Below, in pieces: positions 25,539-34,497 of a stretch of 64,000 nucleotides of DNA. The stretch is from Pseudomonadota bacterium (GTDB lineage: Bacteria > Myxococcota > Myxococcia > Myxococcales > Myxococcaceae). A program made the position numbers and the translations under genes. The notes under the pieces were generated by a model. The model was not told the origin of the DNA. It saw only the letters and a program-made list of their open reading frames with translations, and made no database searches. Positions within the stretch are counted from its first letter, which is position 1, and the number at the start of each line of letters is the position of its first letter. The DNA lies in NCBI GenBank assembly GCA_023423535.1, contig JAFAFL010000105.1, forward strand, positions 1-64,000, written 5' to 3'.

Positions 25539-26732
25539 ATGCGCCCCCTCCAAGGCCTCCGCGTCCTCGATCTCTCCCGGGTCCTCTCCGGGCCCTTCTG
25601 CACCATGAACCTCGGCGACATGGGCGCCGACGTGATCAAGATCGAGGAGCCGGGCAAGGGAGACGACACGCGCGCCTTCGGGCCTCCGTTCATCGAGGGC
25701 GTCTCCACCTACTTCCTCTCGATCAACCGCAACAAGCGCTCGGTGGCGGTGGACCTCAAGCATCCGGACGGCGTGAAGCTCGTGCAGCGGCTCGCGGCGA
25801 AGTGCGACATCCTCGTGGAGAACTTCCGGCCCGGCGTCGCGGAGAGGCTCGGACTCGGTCACGAGGCGCTGCGCGCGGAGAACCCTCGCCTCATCTATTG
25901 CTCCATCAGCGGCTTCGGCCACGGCGGGCTGCCCGAGTGGACGAAGCTCCCCGGCTACGACGTCGTCATCCAGGGGCTCTCCGGCCTGCAGCACCTCACC
26001 GGCGAGGCCGACGGTCCGGCGATGAAGGTCGGCGTGTCGATCAGCGATCTGCTCACCGGCATGACCGCGTTCCAGACGATCCTCCTCGCCCTCTACGAAC
26101 GCGAGCGCACCGGCGAGGGACGCTTCCTCGACGTGTCGATGCTCGATGCGACGACGCAGGTGCTGACCTTCCAGGCCGCGGCGCACCTCATCGCCGGCAA
26201 GAACCCGATGCGGATGGGCAACCGCCATCCGTCGATCGCGCCGTACGAGGCCTACCGGGCGTCCGATCGCGCGTTCAACGTGGCGGTGGGCAACGACGTG
26301 CAGTTCGCGAAGCTGTGCGAGGTCCTCGGTGTGCCCGCGCTCGCAGAGGACGAACGCTTCCGTCAGAACCGCTCGCGCGTGGAGCATCGCGATGCGCTGG
26401 CGAGCGAGCTCGAGCCGCGTTTCTCCACTGCATGTGCCTCCGAGTGGGTCGCGCACCTACAGAAGGCAGGCATCCCCGCGGGCGAGATCTCCGACCTGCC
26501 CACTGCGCTGTCGCACCCGCAGCTTCACGCGCGAGGGATGATCGAAGAGCTCGTGCACGCAGTGGCGGGACGCATCACGTTGCTCGGCTCTCCGCTGCAC
26601 GCTGGCTCTCCTGCCGAGCCTTCGCGTCCTCCTCCGCAGCTCGGCGAGCACACGACCGAAGTGCTGCATGAGCTGCTCGGCTTCGCGGCCGGTGACGTCG
26701 CGCGGCTGATGACGGACCGCGTCGTGGCGTGA
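25539..26732 (+). CDS. CaiB/BaiF-family CoA transferase
   Basis: 397 residues, the usual length. N-terminal VLDLSRVLSGPFCTMNLGDM and the CoA-binding stretch NRNKRSVAVDLK are typical. The catalytic Asp is D170 in SISDLLTG, aligned with Asp169 of formyl-CoA transferase. Family III transferases move CoA between carboxylic acids by an Asp-anhydride/thioester route; the substrate cannot be told from sequence. Single gene, divergent from the MoxR-Bat operon. Confidence 0.93.
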   Translation: MRPLQGLRVLDLSRVLSGPFCTMNLGDMGADVIKIEEPGKGDDTRAFGPPFIEGVSTYFLSINRNKRSVAVDLKHPDGVKLVQRLAAKCDILVENFRPGVAERLGLGHEALRAENPRLIYCSISGFGHGGLPEWTKLPGYDVVIQGLSGLQHLTGEADGPAMKVGVSISDLLTGMTAFQTILLALYERERTGEGRFLDVSMLDATTQVLTFQAAAHLIAGKNPMRMGNRHPSIAPYEAYRASDRAFNVAVGNDVQFAKLCEVLGVPALAEDERFRQNRSRVEHRDALASELEPRFSTACASEWVAHLQKAGIPAGEISDLPTALSHPQLHARGMIEELVHAVAGRITLLGSPLHAGSPAEPSRPPPQLGEHTTEVLHELLGFAAGDVARLMTDRVVA

Positions 26733-26790
26733 GGGGAAAGTCGCGACCGGCCGGGTCGTGGAGCAGCCGTGCAACCACGTCCGGCTTTGC

Positions 26791-26819
26791 TTGACCATGT
26801 GTGCGCTATGCCGGACGAT
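26791..26819 (+). promoter_or_regulatory. Possible promoter of the large surface-protein gene
   Basis: TTGACC at 26791-26796 is a good -35 match; 17 bases later, GACGAT (26814-26819) is a weak -10. It lies about 60 bases before the ATG at 26881, which has a GGAAAG-type ribosome-binding site. Only the -35 is convincing. Confidence 0.25.
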
Positions 26820-26880
26820 TCGCCCCCTTCGGGCCGGGTCAGCACGCAGACCCCTCATACGAATCGATCACGGAAAGCTC

Positions 26881-29800
26881 ATGCGAACTCTTCCACTCCG
26901 GCACGCGGTTGCCGCCGCTGCTTTTGCGCTCGTGGCCCTCGTGCCCGCGAGCGCGCTGGCGACGCACCCCGTCGTCCCCACGCTGCTGCGCCAGAACATC
27001 GGCTCCGGCACGGGCCCCACCTTGCAGCCCGGGACGCTGCATCCCACCGGCACGGACGTGTTCATCACCGCGACCATGCCCGGCGCCACGAACGGCACCG
27101 GCTGGTACGACATGGAGATCGAGATCGCCCCGGCGGGCTCGCCCTTCACCGGCAACGCCACGCACTCGGCGGGCGTGTTCATCGGGAACAAGGCGGCCAC
27201 TGACGTCGAGTCCGTGGGCCTCGTCTTCCAGCCCACGGTGGGCGCGTGGAAGTGGCAGGCGCGCATGCGCAGCGGCTCTTCCGCGACGTCGAACACCACC
27301 AGCACCTGGGTGACGTTCAACAACGGCGGCACCGCGTTCCAGATCGCGCCGCCGAACGTGCCGGACATCCTCGTGGACTCCACCACGGTGGTCATGGCGA
27401 CAAACCCCGCGCCGAACACGCTGGAGTTCACCGCCACCGGCGAGTTCCGCAACCGCGGCGCGGTGCAGACGGGCAACTTCCAGTGGCGGGTGTGGCTCTC
27501 CACCACGCAGACGATCGGGCCGTCTTCGACGCTGCTGTGGACCTCCACCACGCCGATCAGCCTCGGGCCTACCGGCTCGGCAACGGCGACGTCCGACTCC
27601 ATCGTGATCAGCCCGCGTCCGCCCCCCGGCGCGTACTACGTGATCATCGAGGCGGACCCGCACGCGACGACGGGCTGCTCGACCAACTGCGGCCAGGTCA
27701 GCGAGTTCGACGAGCTGAACAACACCCGCGCCACCGCGAACACCTTCATCAACGGCGTGGACCTCGTCGCGTCGTCGATCAGCAACGGCCCCACCAACGC
27801 GCAGCCGGGCAACACGTTCAACCTCACCGTGAACATGTTCAACCAGGGCGTGGACGGGGTGGTGGACGCGCAGGGCCAGCTGCGGCCGGTCACCTTCCGC
27901 ATCGTCGCCTCGCGCACCGGCAACATCACGCCGCAGGACCAGGTGGTGTACACGAACACGCTCACCTTCCCGGGCGGTCAGACGCACAACCTCGTCATCC
28001 CGGTCACGCTGCCGCCCGGCATCCTCGGCGGTCAGGTGAACTGGGGCCTGATCATCGACCCGCTGAACGAGGTCGCCGAGGCGCTGGAGAACAACAACAC
28101 CGCGTCCTCCTCCACGCAGACGGTCATCCAGCAGGCGGACCTCGAGGCGGTGAGCGTGGACCTCGTGGACGTGTTCAACGGCGTCTCCAAGCGCACCGGT
28201 GACTTCGGCCAGCAGGCGCGCTTCCGCGTCACGCTGCGCAACGTGGGCAACTTCGCCTCCATCCCGGTGCACGCGGGCGTCGTCCTCTCGAAGGACAACA
28301 ACCTCTCGCTCATCTTCGACCAGCTCTTCGCGGACGCGCCCATTCCGGGCGTGGCGGTGGGCGCGACGGTGACGCACGACATCACGGTGACGCTGCCCGT
28401 GAACGACAAGCAGAACCCGCCGCAGCCGTGGACCACCGGCGACTACCACTTCTTCATCACGCTCGACTCGTTCAACGCGATCCACGAGATCAACGAGAGC
28501 AACAACACCGCGCTGGTGGACAGCCCGGTCCGCCTGCGCACGCCGCAGCAGGACTACGAGCTGGCGCGCGTGCGTACCCCGCCCGCGGCGGCGGCGGGCG
28601 ACACGCTCTTCCTCGAGCGGCAGATCCGCAACGTGGGCACCAGCGCCGGTCAGCCGGTGGAGTACGCCTGCTTCGCCTCGGCGAACAACATCATCACCAC
28701 CGAGGACTTCGCCCTGCACTTCGTGGAGCCGGACGGCTCGACGGTGGCGCGCCGCACGGTGACCCTGGGGGTCGCCGCGTCCGATCAGCGCACCGAGCTG
28801 GTGCGCGTGCCCGGCATCATCCCCGCCGGCAACTACTTCATCGGCTGCGTGGTCGATCCGGACAACGCGCTGAGCGAGCTGTCCAAGACGAACAACAGCA
28901 ACGCCACGGTCACCGCGATCCCGGTGTCCGGCCAGGCCTTCCAGATCGCCACGCTGAACGTGCCGGACGCGACCGTGGGCCAGCCGTACCTCGTGAAGCT
29001 CACCGCGGTGAACGCGCCGGGCACGGTGACCTGGACCTCGTCCACGGTGGCCCCGGGCCTCGTGGTCACCGAAACCGGTGAGCTCGCCGGTACGCCCTCC
29101 GAGCACGGCGTCTACACGTTCCGCGTCACCGCCACGAGCGGCCGCTTCATCGCCGAGCGCATCCTCACGGTGCGCGCGCTGCCCGCGGGCACACAGCTCA
29201 CGATCACCACGCAGAACCTCCCGCCGGTGGTGAACAACACCTCGCTCGTGTACCAGGCGCAGCTCTCCGCCACCGGTGGGGTGCGGCCGTTCACCTGGAG
29301 CATCACCCAGGGCACGCTGCCCAACGGGCTCACGCTCGACGCGGCGACGGGCGTCATCGGCGGCTCGCTGAAGCCCGGCGTGGCCAACGGTGAGACGACG
29401 CTGACCGTGCGCGTGCGCGGCTCGCTCGGCTCCGAGGCCTCGCGCCAGCTGAAGATCCGCGTGCTCCCCTCGGGCGCGCTGGCGATCACAGCGCTGGCGC
29501 TGCCGGACAGCATGGTCGGTCAGGAGTACCTCGCGGATCTCGCCGCGGCGATGACGGGCGGCATGACGCTCTCGCCGCCGCTGGTCTGGTCGGTCGCGGC
29601 CGGGAAGCTCCCGCCGGGCCTCACGCTCGAGACGCACGTGGACAACGCCACTGGGCTCGTCTCCGGCAAGCCCACGCTCGCCGGCAGCTACGAGTTCACC
29701 GTGCAGGTGCGCGACAGCATGGGCCGCACCGACACCGCGGCGTACGTGGTGAACATCCACTCCAACGGCCTGCGCGTGACCTGGGCCGCGGCGCCTCCGG

Positions 29801-30171
29801 TGCTCGCGCCGGGCGACGCGGTGGACCTCGCGTTCGTGGGCTCCGGCGCCGGGACGCAGACCTTCCGGCTCTTCTCCGGCGGCCTGCCGAAGGGGCTGGA
29901 GCTGACCGCGGACGGCAAGCTGAAGGGCACCGTGGCCGAGGACGTCCCGAACGGCACCTGGAACTTCGCCGTGCACGGCGAGGACAGCCTCGGCGCCCGC
30001 GGCATCGGCTCCTTCGCCGTCGAGGTGAAGAAGCCGGTCGCGGACGTGGGCTGCAGCAGCACCGGCGGAGGCTTCGGCCTCAGCGCGGCGACGCTGCTGA
30101 TGATGCTCGGGCTGGTGGTGCTGCGCCGCCGTCCGGCGACCGCGAAGGCCGTCGTCGTCTCGCGCCAGTAG
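26881..30171 (+). CDS. Large secreted CARDB/Ig-like repeat protein with MYXO-CTERM-like anchor
   Basis: 1096 residues. Signal peptide (about 1-24, ending ASALA). The N-terminal two thirds hold several CARDB-type beta domains, recognised by recurring E-L/I-N-E-x-NNT units (FDELNNTRA, VAEALENNNTASS, IHEINESNNTAL, LSELSKTNNS). The last third has three putative Ig (He_PIG) domains marked by repeats of GLTL/GLVV followed by G-x-I-x-G. The end is a MYXO-CTERM-type tail: VGCSSTGGGFGL, a hydrophobic helix and RRRP. This tail is known to direct myxobacterial proteins to the cell surface with processing at the Cys. Probably an adhesive or structural surface protein; no enzyme domain was seen. Confidence 0.88.
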   Translation: MRTLPLRHAVAAAAFALVALVPASALATHPVVPTLLRQNIGSGTGPTLQPGTLHPTGTDVFITATMPGATNGTGWYDMEIEIAPAGSPFTGNATHSAGVFIGNKAATDVESVGLVFQPTVGAWKWQARMRSGSSATSNTTSTWVTFNNGGTAFQIAPPNVPDILVDSTTVVMATNPAPNTLEFTATGEFRNRGAVQTGNFQWRVWLSTTQTIGPSSTLLWTSTTPISLGPTGSATATSDSIVISPRPPPGAYYVIIEADPHATTGCSTNCGQVSEFDELNNTRATANTFINGVDLVASSISNGPTNAQPGNTFNLTVNMFNQGVDGVVDAQGQLRPVTFRIVASRTGNITPQDQVVYTNTLTFPGGQTHNLVIPVTLPPGILGGQVNWGLIIDPLNEVAEALENNNTASSSTQTVIQQADLEAVSVDLVDVFNGVSKRTGDFGQQARFRVTLRNVGNFASIPVHAGVVLSKDNNLSLIFDQLFADAPIPGVAVGATVTHDITVTLPVNDKQNPPQPWTTGDYHFFITLDSFNAIHEINESNNTALVDSPVRLRTPQQDYELARVRTPPAAAAGDTLFLERQIRNVGTSAGQPVEYACFASANNIITTEDFALHFVEPDGSTVARRTVTLGVAASDQRTELVRVPGIIPAGNYFIGCVVDPDNALSELSKTNNSNATVTAIPVSGQAFQIATLNVPDATVGQPYLVKLTAVNAPGTVTWTSSTVAPGLVVTETGELAGTPSEHGVYTFRVTATSGRFIAERILTVRALPAGTQLTITTQNLPPVVNNTSLVYQAQLSATGGVRPFTWSITQGTLPNGLTLDAATGVIGGSLKPGVANGETTLTVRVRGSLGSEASRQLKIRVLPSGALAITALALPDSMVGQEYLADLAAAMTGGMTLSPPLVWSVAAGKLPPGLTLETHVDNATGLVSGKPTLAGSYEFTVQVRDSMGRTDTAAYVVNIHSNGLRVTWAAAPPVLAPGDAVDLAFVGSGAGTQTFRLFSGGLPKGLELTADGKLKGTVAEDVPNGTWNFAVHGEDSLGARGIGSFAVEVKKPVADVGCSSTGGGFGLSAATLLMMLGLVVLRRRPATAKAVVVSRQ

Positions 30172-30189
30172 CGTTCCGCTGAAGAGTTC

Positions 30190-30230
30190 GAGGCCCGCTT
30201 CCAGCAGTGGAGGCGGGCCTCTTCTTTTTC
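30190..30230 (+). terminator. Intrinsic terminator of the large surface-protein gene
   Basis: Perfect 9-base stem GAGGCCCGC (30190-30198) and GCGGGCCTC (30213-30221) with a 14-base loop, followed directly by TTCTTTTTC (30222-30230). It starts 19 bases after the stop codon. The T-run is on the plus-strand side only, so it does not serve the methyltransferase gene coming the other way. Confidence 0.85.
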
Positions 30231-30268
30231 GTCCGGGCTCGCGCGGGTTCGCGGCGGGCGCAGAGCGG

Positions 30269-31072
30269 TCAGGCCGGGCGGAGCACCATCAGCCGGTCGA
30301 GCCTGTCGCCCGTCCACGACTGCGGCTCGGAGAGGTCCGCGTCGAAGCCGTGCAGCGCCACCAGCTCGAAGCCGGCGCGCGCGAGGAGGCTTGCGGCCTC
30401 GTTCTGGCTCCAGGTGCGGAAGTACCAGTTCGTCTCGATGGTGAAGCTGCCGCGCGGCCCGCTGATCCGCAGCCGGTTCCGCATCCGCGCCCGGCGCAGC
30501 CTGCGCTCCGGCGGCCACTCGCGCGTGTTGCAGACCACGCTCTCGTCGTCCACGCGGCCCACCCAGCGCTCGTGCTCCACCGTCTCCCGCGCGTATTCGG
30601 TGAGGTGGAACCCGAGCACGTAGAGGCCGCCCGGCTTCAGCAGCGCGCGCGTGTTCTCCAGATGCGAGAGCGCGCCCTCCTCCGAGTCGATGTAGCGGAA
30701 GGTGGAGACGAGGCTGAACGCGAGGTCGATCCGCCCGCGCCACTCGGGCGGACAGAAGGTCTGCATCCGGTCGAGGGAGAGGTGAGCGCGCGACCGCAGC
30801 TTCGCCGGCAGGCGCGCCTTCGCGTGGTCGAGCATCTCCGGCGAGAGGTCGTAGCCGACCACGGTGTGCCCTCGCCGCACCGCCGCCTCCACCAACCGTC
30901 CCGCGCCACAGGCAGGCTCGAGGAAGGTGCCGCCGCCGGTGCCGTGCAGCGCGTTCATCGCCTCGAGGAAGTCGAGCTCACGCTCGGTGTCGGGGCCGAA
31001 GATGGCCTCGTAGTACTTCGGGTGCCGGTACCAGTCGGTGAGCGGGGCCTTTCGTCGGCGGTCGTCGGTCAT
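30269..31072 (-). CDS. SAM-dependent methyltransferase (class I)
   Basis: 267 residues. Motif I is FLEPACGAGRLVEAA (about 50-64), followed by GYDLSPEML (motif II acidic residue) and LKPGGLYVLGFHL (motif III), i.e. a Rossmann-type methyltransferase. The N-terminal WYRHPKYYEAIFGPDTERE resembles small-molecule methyltransferases. Substrate unknown. It lies 15 bases before the end of the ZIP transporter gene, so the two may be co-transcribed, ZIP first. Confidence 0.9.
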   Translation of the reverse strand: MTDDRRRKAPLTDWYRHPKYYEAIFGPDTERELDFLEAMNALHGTGGGTFLEPACGAGRLVEAAVRRGHTVVGYDLSPEMLDHAKARLPAKLRSRAHLSLDRMQTFCPPEWRGRIDLAFSLVSTFRYIDSEEGALSHLENTRALLKPGGLYVLGFHLTEYARETVEHERWVGRVDDESVVCNTREWPPERRLRRARMRNRLRISGPRGSFTIETNWYFRTWSQNEAASLLARAGFELVALHGFDADLSEPQSWTGDRLDRLMVLRPA

Positions 31073-31087
31073 CGCGCGCTGGGTGCC

Positions 31088-31846
31088 TCAGTGATGGTGC
31101 TCGTGCGACATCAGCACCACGGAGAGGACCGCCATCAGCCCCAGGCCGAGCAGCAGCCCGAGCACGTTGCGCAGCCGCTTGTCCTTCCCGTGCCGGTTGA
31201 TGTGCGGGAGCAGGTCCGAGACCGCGATGTAGAGGAACGAGCCGGCGCTGAAGGCGAGCGCGAGCGGCGAGAACTTCTCGAACGGAACGACCGCGTAGAG
31301 CCCGTACCAGAGCAGCGCGCCGATGGGCACCATCAGCCCGTAGAGCGCGGCGTAGAGGAGCACGCTGCGGTTGCTGCGGCCCTCCGCCTTGAGCACCGCC
31401 GCCAGCGAGAGCGACGAGGGGACCTTGTGCGCGGTGATGGCGATGAACGCGGTGAGCCCCACGTCCTCCACGATCGCCGAGCCCAGCGCCACGCCGTCGA
31501 ACAGCGTGTGCACCGCGAGCCCGAGGAACGCGGTCATCCCCATCGCCGGGGAGTGCACGTGCTCCGCGCAGTCCGGCGGCTCCTCGCAGGCGTGCACGAG
31601 CACGTAGCGCTCGAGGAGGAAGAGGAACACGAAGCCCGCGGGCAGGAGCCAGAAGGCGCCGAAGCCGCCGCCGCGGTAGGCCTCGGGGAGCATGTGGAAG
31701 AACGCGGCGCCGAACATGATGCCGGCGGCGAAGGCCATGAAGGCGATGAGCCTCGTGGTCTTCGCGCGGAGCGGCACCAGCGCACCGGCGAGCGCGCCGA
31801 GCACGATGATCGCGGAGTAGAGGGCCAGCTGGACGGCGGTGGACAT
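31088..31846 (-). CDS. ZIP-family metal transporter with unusual helix-5 site
   Basis: 252 residues from the ATG at 31846; the open frame extends further but only through a non-coding leader. About eight membrane helices. The helix-4 motif HTLFDGVALG (H113, D117) is present, but helix 5 reads AHKVPSSLS instead of the usual HEIPEG: H140 is kept, the Glu residues are lost. The C-terminus is a His-rich tag (SHEHHH). ZIP proteins import zinc, iron or manganese. A change in the helix-5 site may shift metal preference or lower transport. Confidence 0.88.
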   Translation of the reverse strand: MSTAVQLALYSAIIVLGALAGALVPLRAKTTRLIAFMAFAAGIMFGAAFFHMLPEAYRGGGFGAFWLLPAGFVFLFLLERYVLVHACEEPPDCAEHVHSPAMGMTAFLGLAVHTLFDGVALGSAIVEDVGLTAFIAITAHKVPSSLSLAAVLKAEGRSNRSVLLYAALYGLMVPIGALLWYGLYAVVPFEKFSPLALAFSAGSFLYIAVSDLLPHINRHGKDKRLRNVLGLLLGLGLMAVLSVVLMSHEHHH

Positions 31847-31985
31847 GGGAGCGTCAGGCGCCCCGGGTCTTTGATCCGCGTTCCCGAGGCGAGGGGTCGG
31901 ACCCTTTCGCACACCCGGGCGCTGAGGACAATCGCGAGGCGCGGTCGCGGAGGGGCCTGCGGCCGGTCGGCGTTCGTCGGCCTCG

Positions 31986-32594
31986 TCAATCCTGCGCCGA
32001 CAGATCGATGTCGGCGTAGAGGCGGTCCACATCGAGCCGAGCCTCTACCGAGCGCAGCACGAGCTGCGCTCCGACGCCCGCCTCTTCACGAAGCCATGGC
32101 GCTGAGCCCTCCGGGTCGTTCGGCGGCCGGTAGAAGACCTCGACCAGGGGCTGACGGTGAGAGACGAACACCACCTCGCGCAGGCTCGGTATCTGCCGGT
32201 AGTGATCGAACTTCTTGCCGCGGTCGTAGCCCTCCGTCGAATCGCTCGTCACTTCGACGATGAGCGTGGGGTTCGTTACCGTGTTGCGATCTTCGGGGTC
32301 GAGCTCCCGTGAGCCACAGACGAGCGTGACGTCCGGATAGGTCGCCAGGCCCGTCGCTACGACCCTCACCCGAAGCTCGGCGCTGTACACGTCGCACGGC
32401 CGGTTGCCGAGCTGGCTACCGATTGCGGCGGTCATGCGAGCGATGAGCCTCGCGTGGTCCGGCGTGCCTCCCGCCATCGCGAAGATCTCGCCGTCGCAGT
32501 ACTCGAGCTTGATGTTGCTGTCCTCCGACACCCGGAGGTACTCGCGCCACGTGTACTCACGGTGTAGGGACCGCATGCCCCGGATTATGCGCAT
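31986..32594 (-). CDS. Uma2-family (DUF820) PD-(D/E)XK-type protein
   Basis: 202 residues from the ATG at 32594; a second ATG at 32576 is possible. The core is present: LEYCDGEIFAMAGGTPDHA, then YPDVTLVCG and PTLIVEVTSDSTEGYDRGKK, where D, E and K form the nuclease-type site. Uma2 genes occur in many copies in myxobacteria and cyanobacteria and often look mobile, but no activity is well established. It lies alone between the ZIP leader and the lipoprotein operon. Confidence 0.9.
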   Translation of the reverse strand: MRIIRGMRSLHREYTWREYLRVSEDSNIKLEYCDGEIFAMAGGTPDHARLIARMTAAIGSQLGNRPCDVYSAELRVRVVATGLATYPDVTLVCGSRELDPEDRNTVTNPTLIVEVTSDSTEGYDRGKKFDHYRQIPSLREVVFVSHRQPLVEVFYRPPNDPEGSAPWLREEAGVGAQLVLRSVEARLDVDRLYADIDLSAQD

Positions 32595-32650
32595 CAGCGG
32601 AGCCGGGCGCACTTCGTGCTGGCGTGTCGCCCCGGATCGGAGGCTCGAGC

Positions 32651-33883
32651 TCAGTACCGCCGCACCACCACCACCGACAGCCTTCCCGGCCGGACCTCCA
32701 CCGGGTGCTGCGTGGTCCTGCCTCGCGACTGGACCGAGACCTCCTGCGCGCCCGCGGGCATGCGCACGCGCACGAGCTGGAACTCCGCCGGCAGCGAGAG
32801 CCACGACCGCAGGTCCGCCTCGTTGGTCAAGGTGAGGAGGTAGAACGCGAGCAGCCCCACCTCTTCGCTCTTCGTCAGCGCGCCCGCCCCCGCGGCGATG
32901 CCCGCCTTCACCGCGGTTCCTGCCACGGCGCGCGCGAGGTAGCGGCCGATGCGCTCGTTGAGGTGCTGGTGCGCGACCTCGCGGACGGAGGTCACGGTCA
33001 CGCCCGTCACGCCCGCCGCAGACGGCCCGGCACTGGGGGTCACCCGCGCGAGGCTGGGCACGCCGCGGTCCTTGAACACGGGGACCACGACGAGGTTCGC
33101 GGCGTTGGTGGTGCTCGCGCTGCGCGAGCTCTCCTTCTGCGGCGAGAGCCCGGCCTCGATGACCACGAGCACCTCGCCCTCGTCCTTGCCGAGCGGCGCG
33201 TCGTTCGCGTGCGGGAAGGCCTTCCGCAGCTGCTCGTACTGGTCCTCGCGTCCGGTCTTCTTCGCCAGCCGCAGCAGCGCATCCGCGAGGTGCTCGAGCC
33301 GCGGGTTGCGCTCATAGGCCTGCCAGTAGTCGATGAACGCGGAGTCGAGCTCGCCCTGGTCCTCCCACAGCGCGCCCGCGAGGTACTTCGCCACCGCGAG
33401 CTGCTGATAGGGCTTCTTCTGCTCCGCGATCATCACGCGGAGCCGCTCGTTCATCCGCCGCACTTCGACCAGCGCCGACTCGTCCTGCCCCAGCGCGGCG
33501 TAGTTCAGCGCCTGCAGGCAGTTGATCATCAACCGCTCGAAGTCTTCGCCGCGGTACGCGCGCTGCCGCTCGTTGGCGACGAGCGTGGCCGCCTCCTCCG
33601 AGACGGAGACGAGGTCCAGCCCGTCCGCGAGCTTCTCTGCTTCGGCGAAGACCTTGATGCTCTCCGCGTACTTCCCGTCCGCGTGGAGGATCATCCCCTT
33701 GTCCATGAGGACGAGGAGACGATCCTTCTCACCCTTCGCCTTCTCCTCCGCCTCCAACCGCGAGAGCGCGCCCGCGTGGTCGTAGGTCTCGTACGCCTGC
33801 CGCACGTCGCGCGTGCGGGACACGTAGTCCGTGGCGCACCCGAACAGCGGCAGCGCGACAAGGAAGAGGAGCGCGGCGCGCAT
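32651..33883 (-). CDS. COG3014-type lipoprotein, partner of LpoB
   Basis: 410 residues. Signal peptide with lipobox LFGCA (Cys at about 16), then a TPR-like helical part (about 30-230, e.g. YAESIKVFAEAEKLADGL), a beta-rich segment and the end VRPGRLSVVVVRRY. This resembles the COG3014 lipoproteins that sit beside lpoB in many bacteria. Function is not known; the link to LpoB suggests a part in peptidoglycan synthesis or envelope assembly. It begins 6 bases after the lpoB-like stop. Confidence 0.75.
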   Translation of the reverse strand: MRAALLFLVALPLFGCATDYVSRTRDVRQAYETYDHAGALSRLEAEEKAKGEKDRLLVLMDKGMILHADGKYAESIKVFAEAEKLADGLDLVSVSEEAATLVANERQRAYRGEDFERLMINCLQALNYAALGQDESALVEVRRMNERLRVMIAEQKKPYQQLAVAKYLAGALWEDQGELDSAFIDYWQAYERNPRLEHLADALLRLAKKTGREDQYEQLRKAFPHANDAPLGKDEGEVLVVIEAGLSPQKESSRSASTTNAANLVVVPVFKDRGVPSLARVTPSAGPSAAGVTGVTVTSVREVAHQHLNERIGRYLARAVAGTAVKAGIAAGAGALTKSEEVGLLAFYLLTLTNEADLRSWLSLPAEFQLVRVRMPAGAQEVSVQSRGRTTQHPVEVRPGRLSVVVVRRY

Positions 33884-33889
33884 GGACGG

Positions 33890-34495
33890 CTACCAGCTCA
33901 CGCCCTTCTTCACGAACTTCTTGCGGAGCTGCTTCTCCTCGGACCACTCGATGATGTTCGTCCGGAGGTTATGAAGCTTGGTGGTCATCTTGTAATAGAC
34001 CATCTTGTCGCGCCCGACCTGCTGCACGATCGAGGAGATCTCCCCGGTCAGCATGTAGTCCGCGCCGATCTGCTGGCCCGGCGACTTCTGCGTGTTCGGG
34101 TCCACGTAGCCGGAGCCCTGGTACTCGAGCTCCTCCGCCACGTCCTTGCGCGTGTCCTTGTCGGTGAAGACGAACTTGCCCGTCTTCATCAGGTCCACCT
34201 GCATCTTGTCCGCGAGCGACTTCATGTCGATGTGCTCGGACGTGCTGTTCTTCATCCGGCCGATGACGATGACCGGGCGGCCCTGGATCTGCTGGAACGC
34301 CGCGCTCTCCGCGAGGCTGTTCACCATCGTCTTGGCGATGAGCTGCAGGTCGTTCTCGTTGAAGTGATCCGAGAGCATCTCGATGGTGTTCGGATCTTCG
34401 TAGGTGCCACGCGTGTACGCGCGGTTCGTGCTGCAGGCGCCGGCGAACAGCGACAGCGCGAGGGCCCCGGCGGGGACGAGGAGACGGGTCTTCAT
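33890..34495 (-). CDS. LpoB-like penicillin-binding-protein activator lipoprotein
   Basis: 201 residues from the ATG at 34495. Signal peptide with lipobox (LFAGAC, acylated Cys about 20). The body has the LpoB pattern: LIAKTMVNSL, then PVIVIGRMKNST (strand with N-S-T), DADYMLTGEISSIVQQ-type end (here GADYMLTGEISSI). LpoB activates class A penicillin-binding proteins from the outer membrane. It sits between a hypothetical protein (2 bases upstream) and the COG3014 lipoprotein (6 bases downstream). Confidence 0.85.
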   Translation of the reverse strand: MKTRLLVPAGALALSLFAGACSTNRAYTRGTYEDPNTIEMLSDHFNENDLQLIAKTMVNSLAESAAFQQIQGRPVIVIGRMKNSTSEHIDMKSLADKMQVDLMKTGKFVFTDKDTRKDVAEELEYQGSGYVDPNTQKSPGQQIGADYMLTGEISSIVQQVGRDKMVYYKMTTKLHNLRTNIIEWSEEKQLRKKFVKKGVSW

Positions 34496-34497
34496 GG

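Noticed and set aside
26839..29976. Minus-strand 1045-residue open frame
   Set aside because: Antisense of the CARDB/Ig-like protein, which has a signal peptide, repeats and a terminator on the plus strand.
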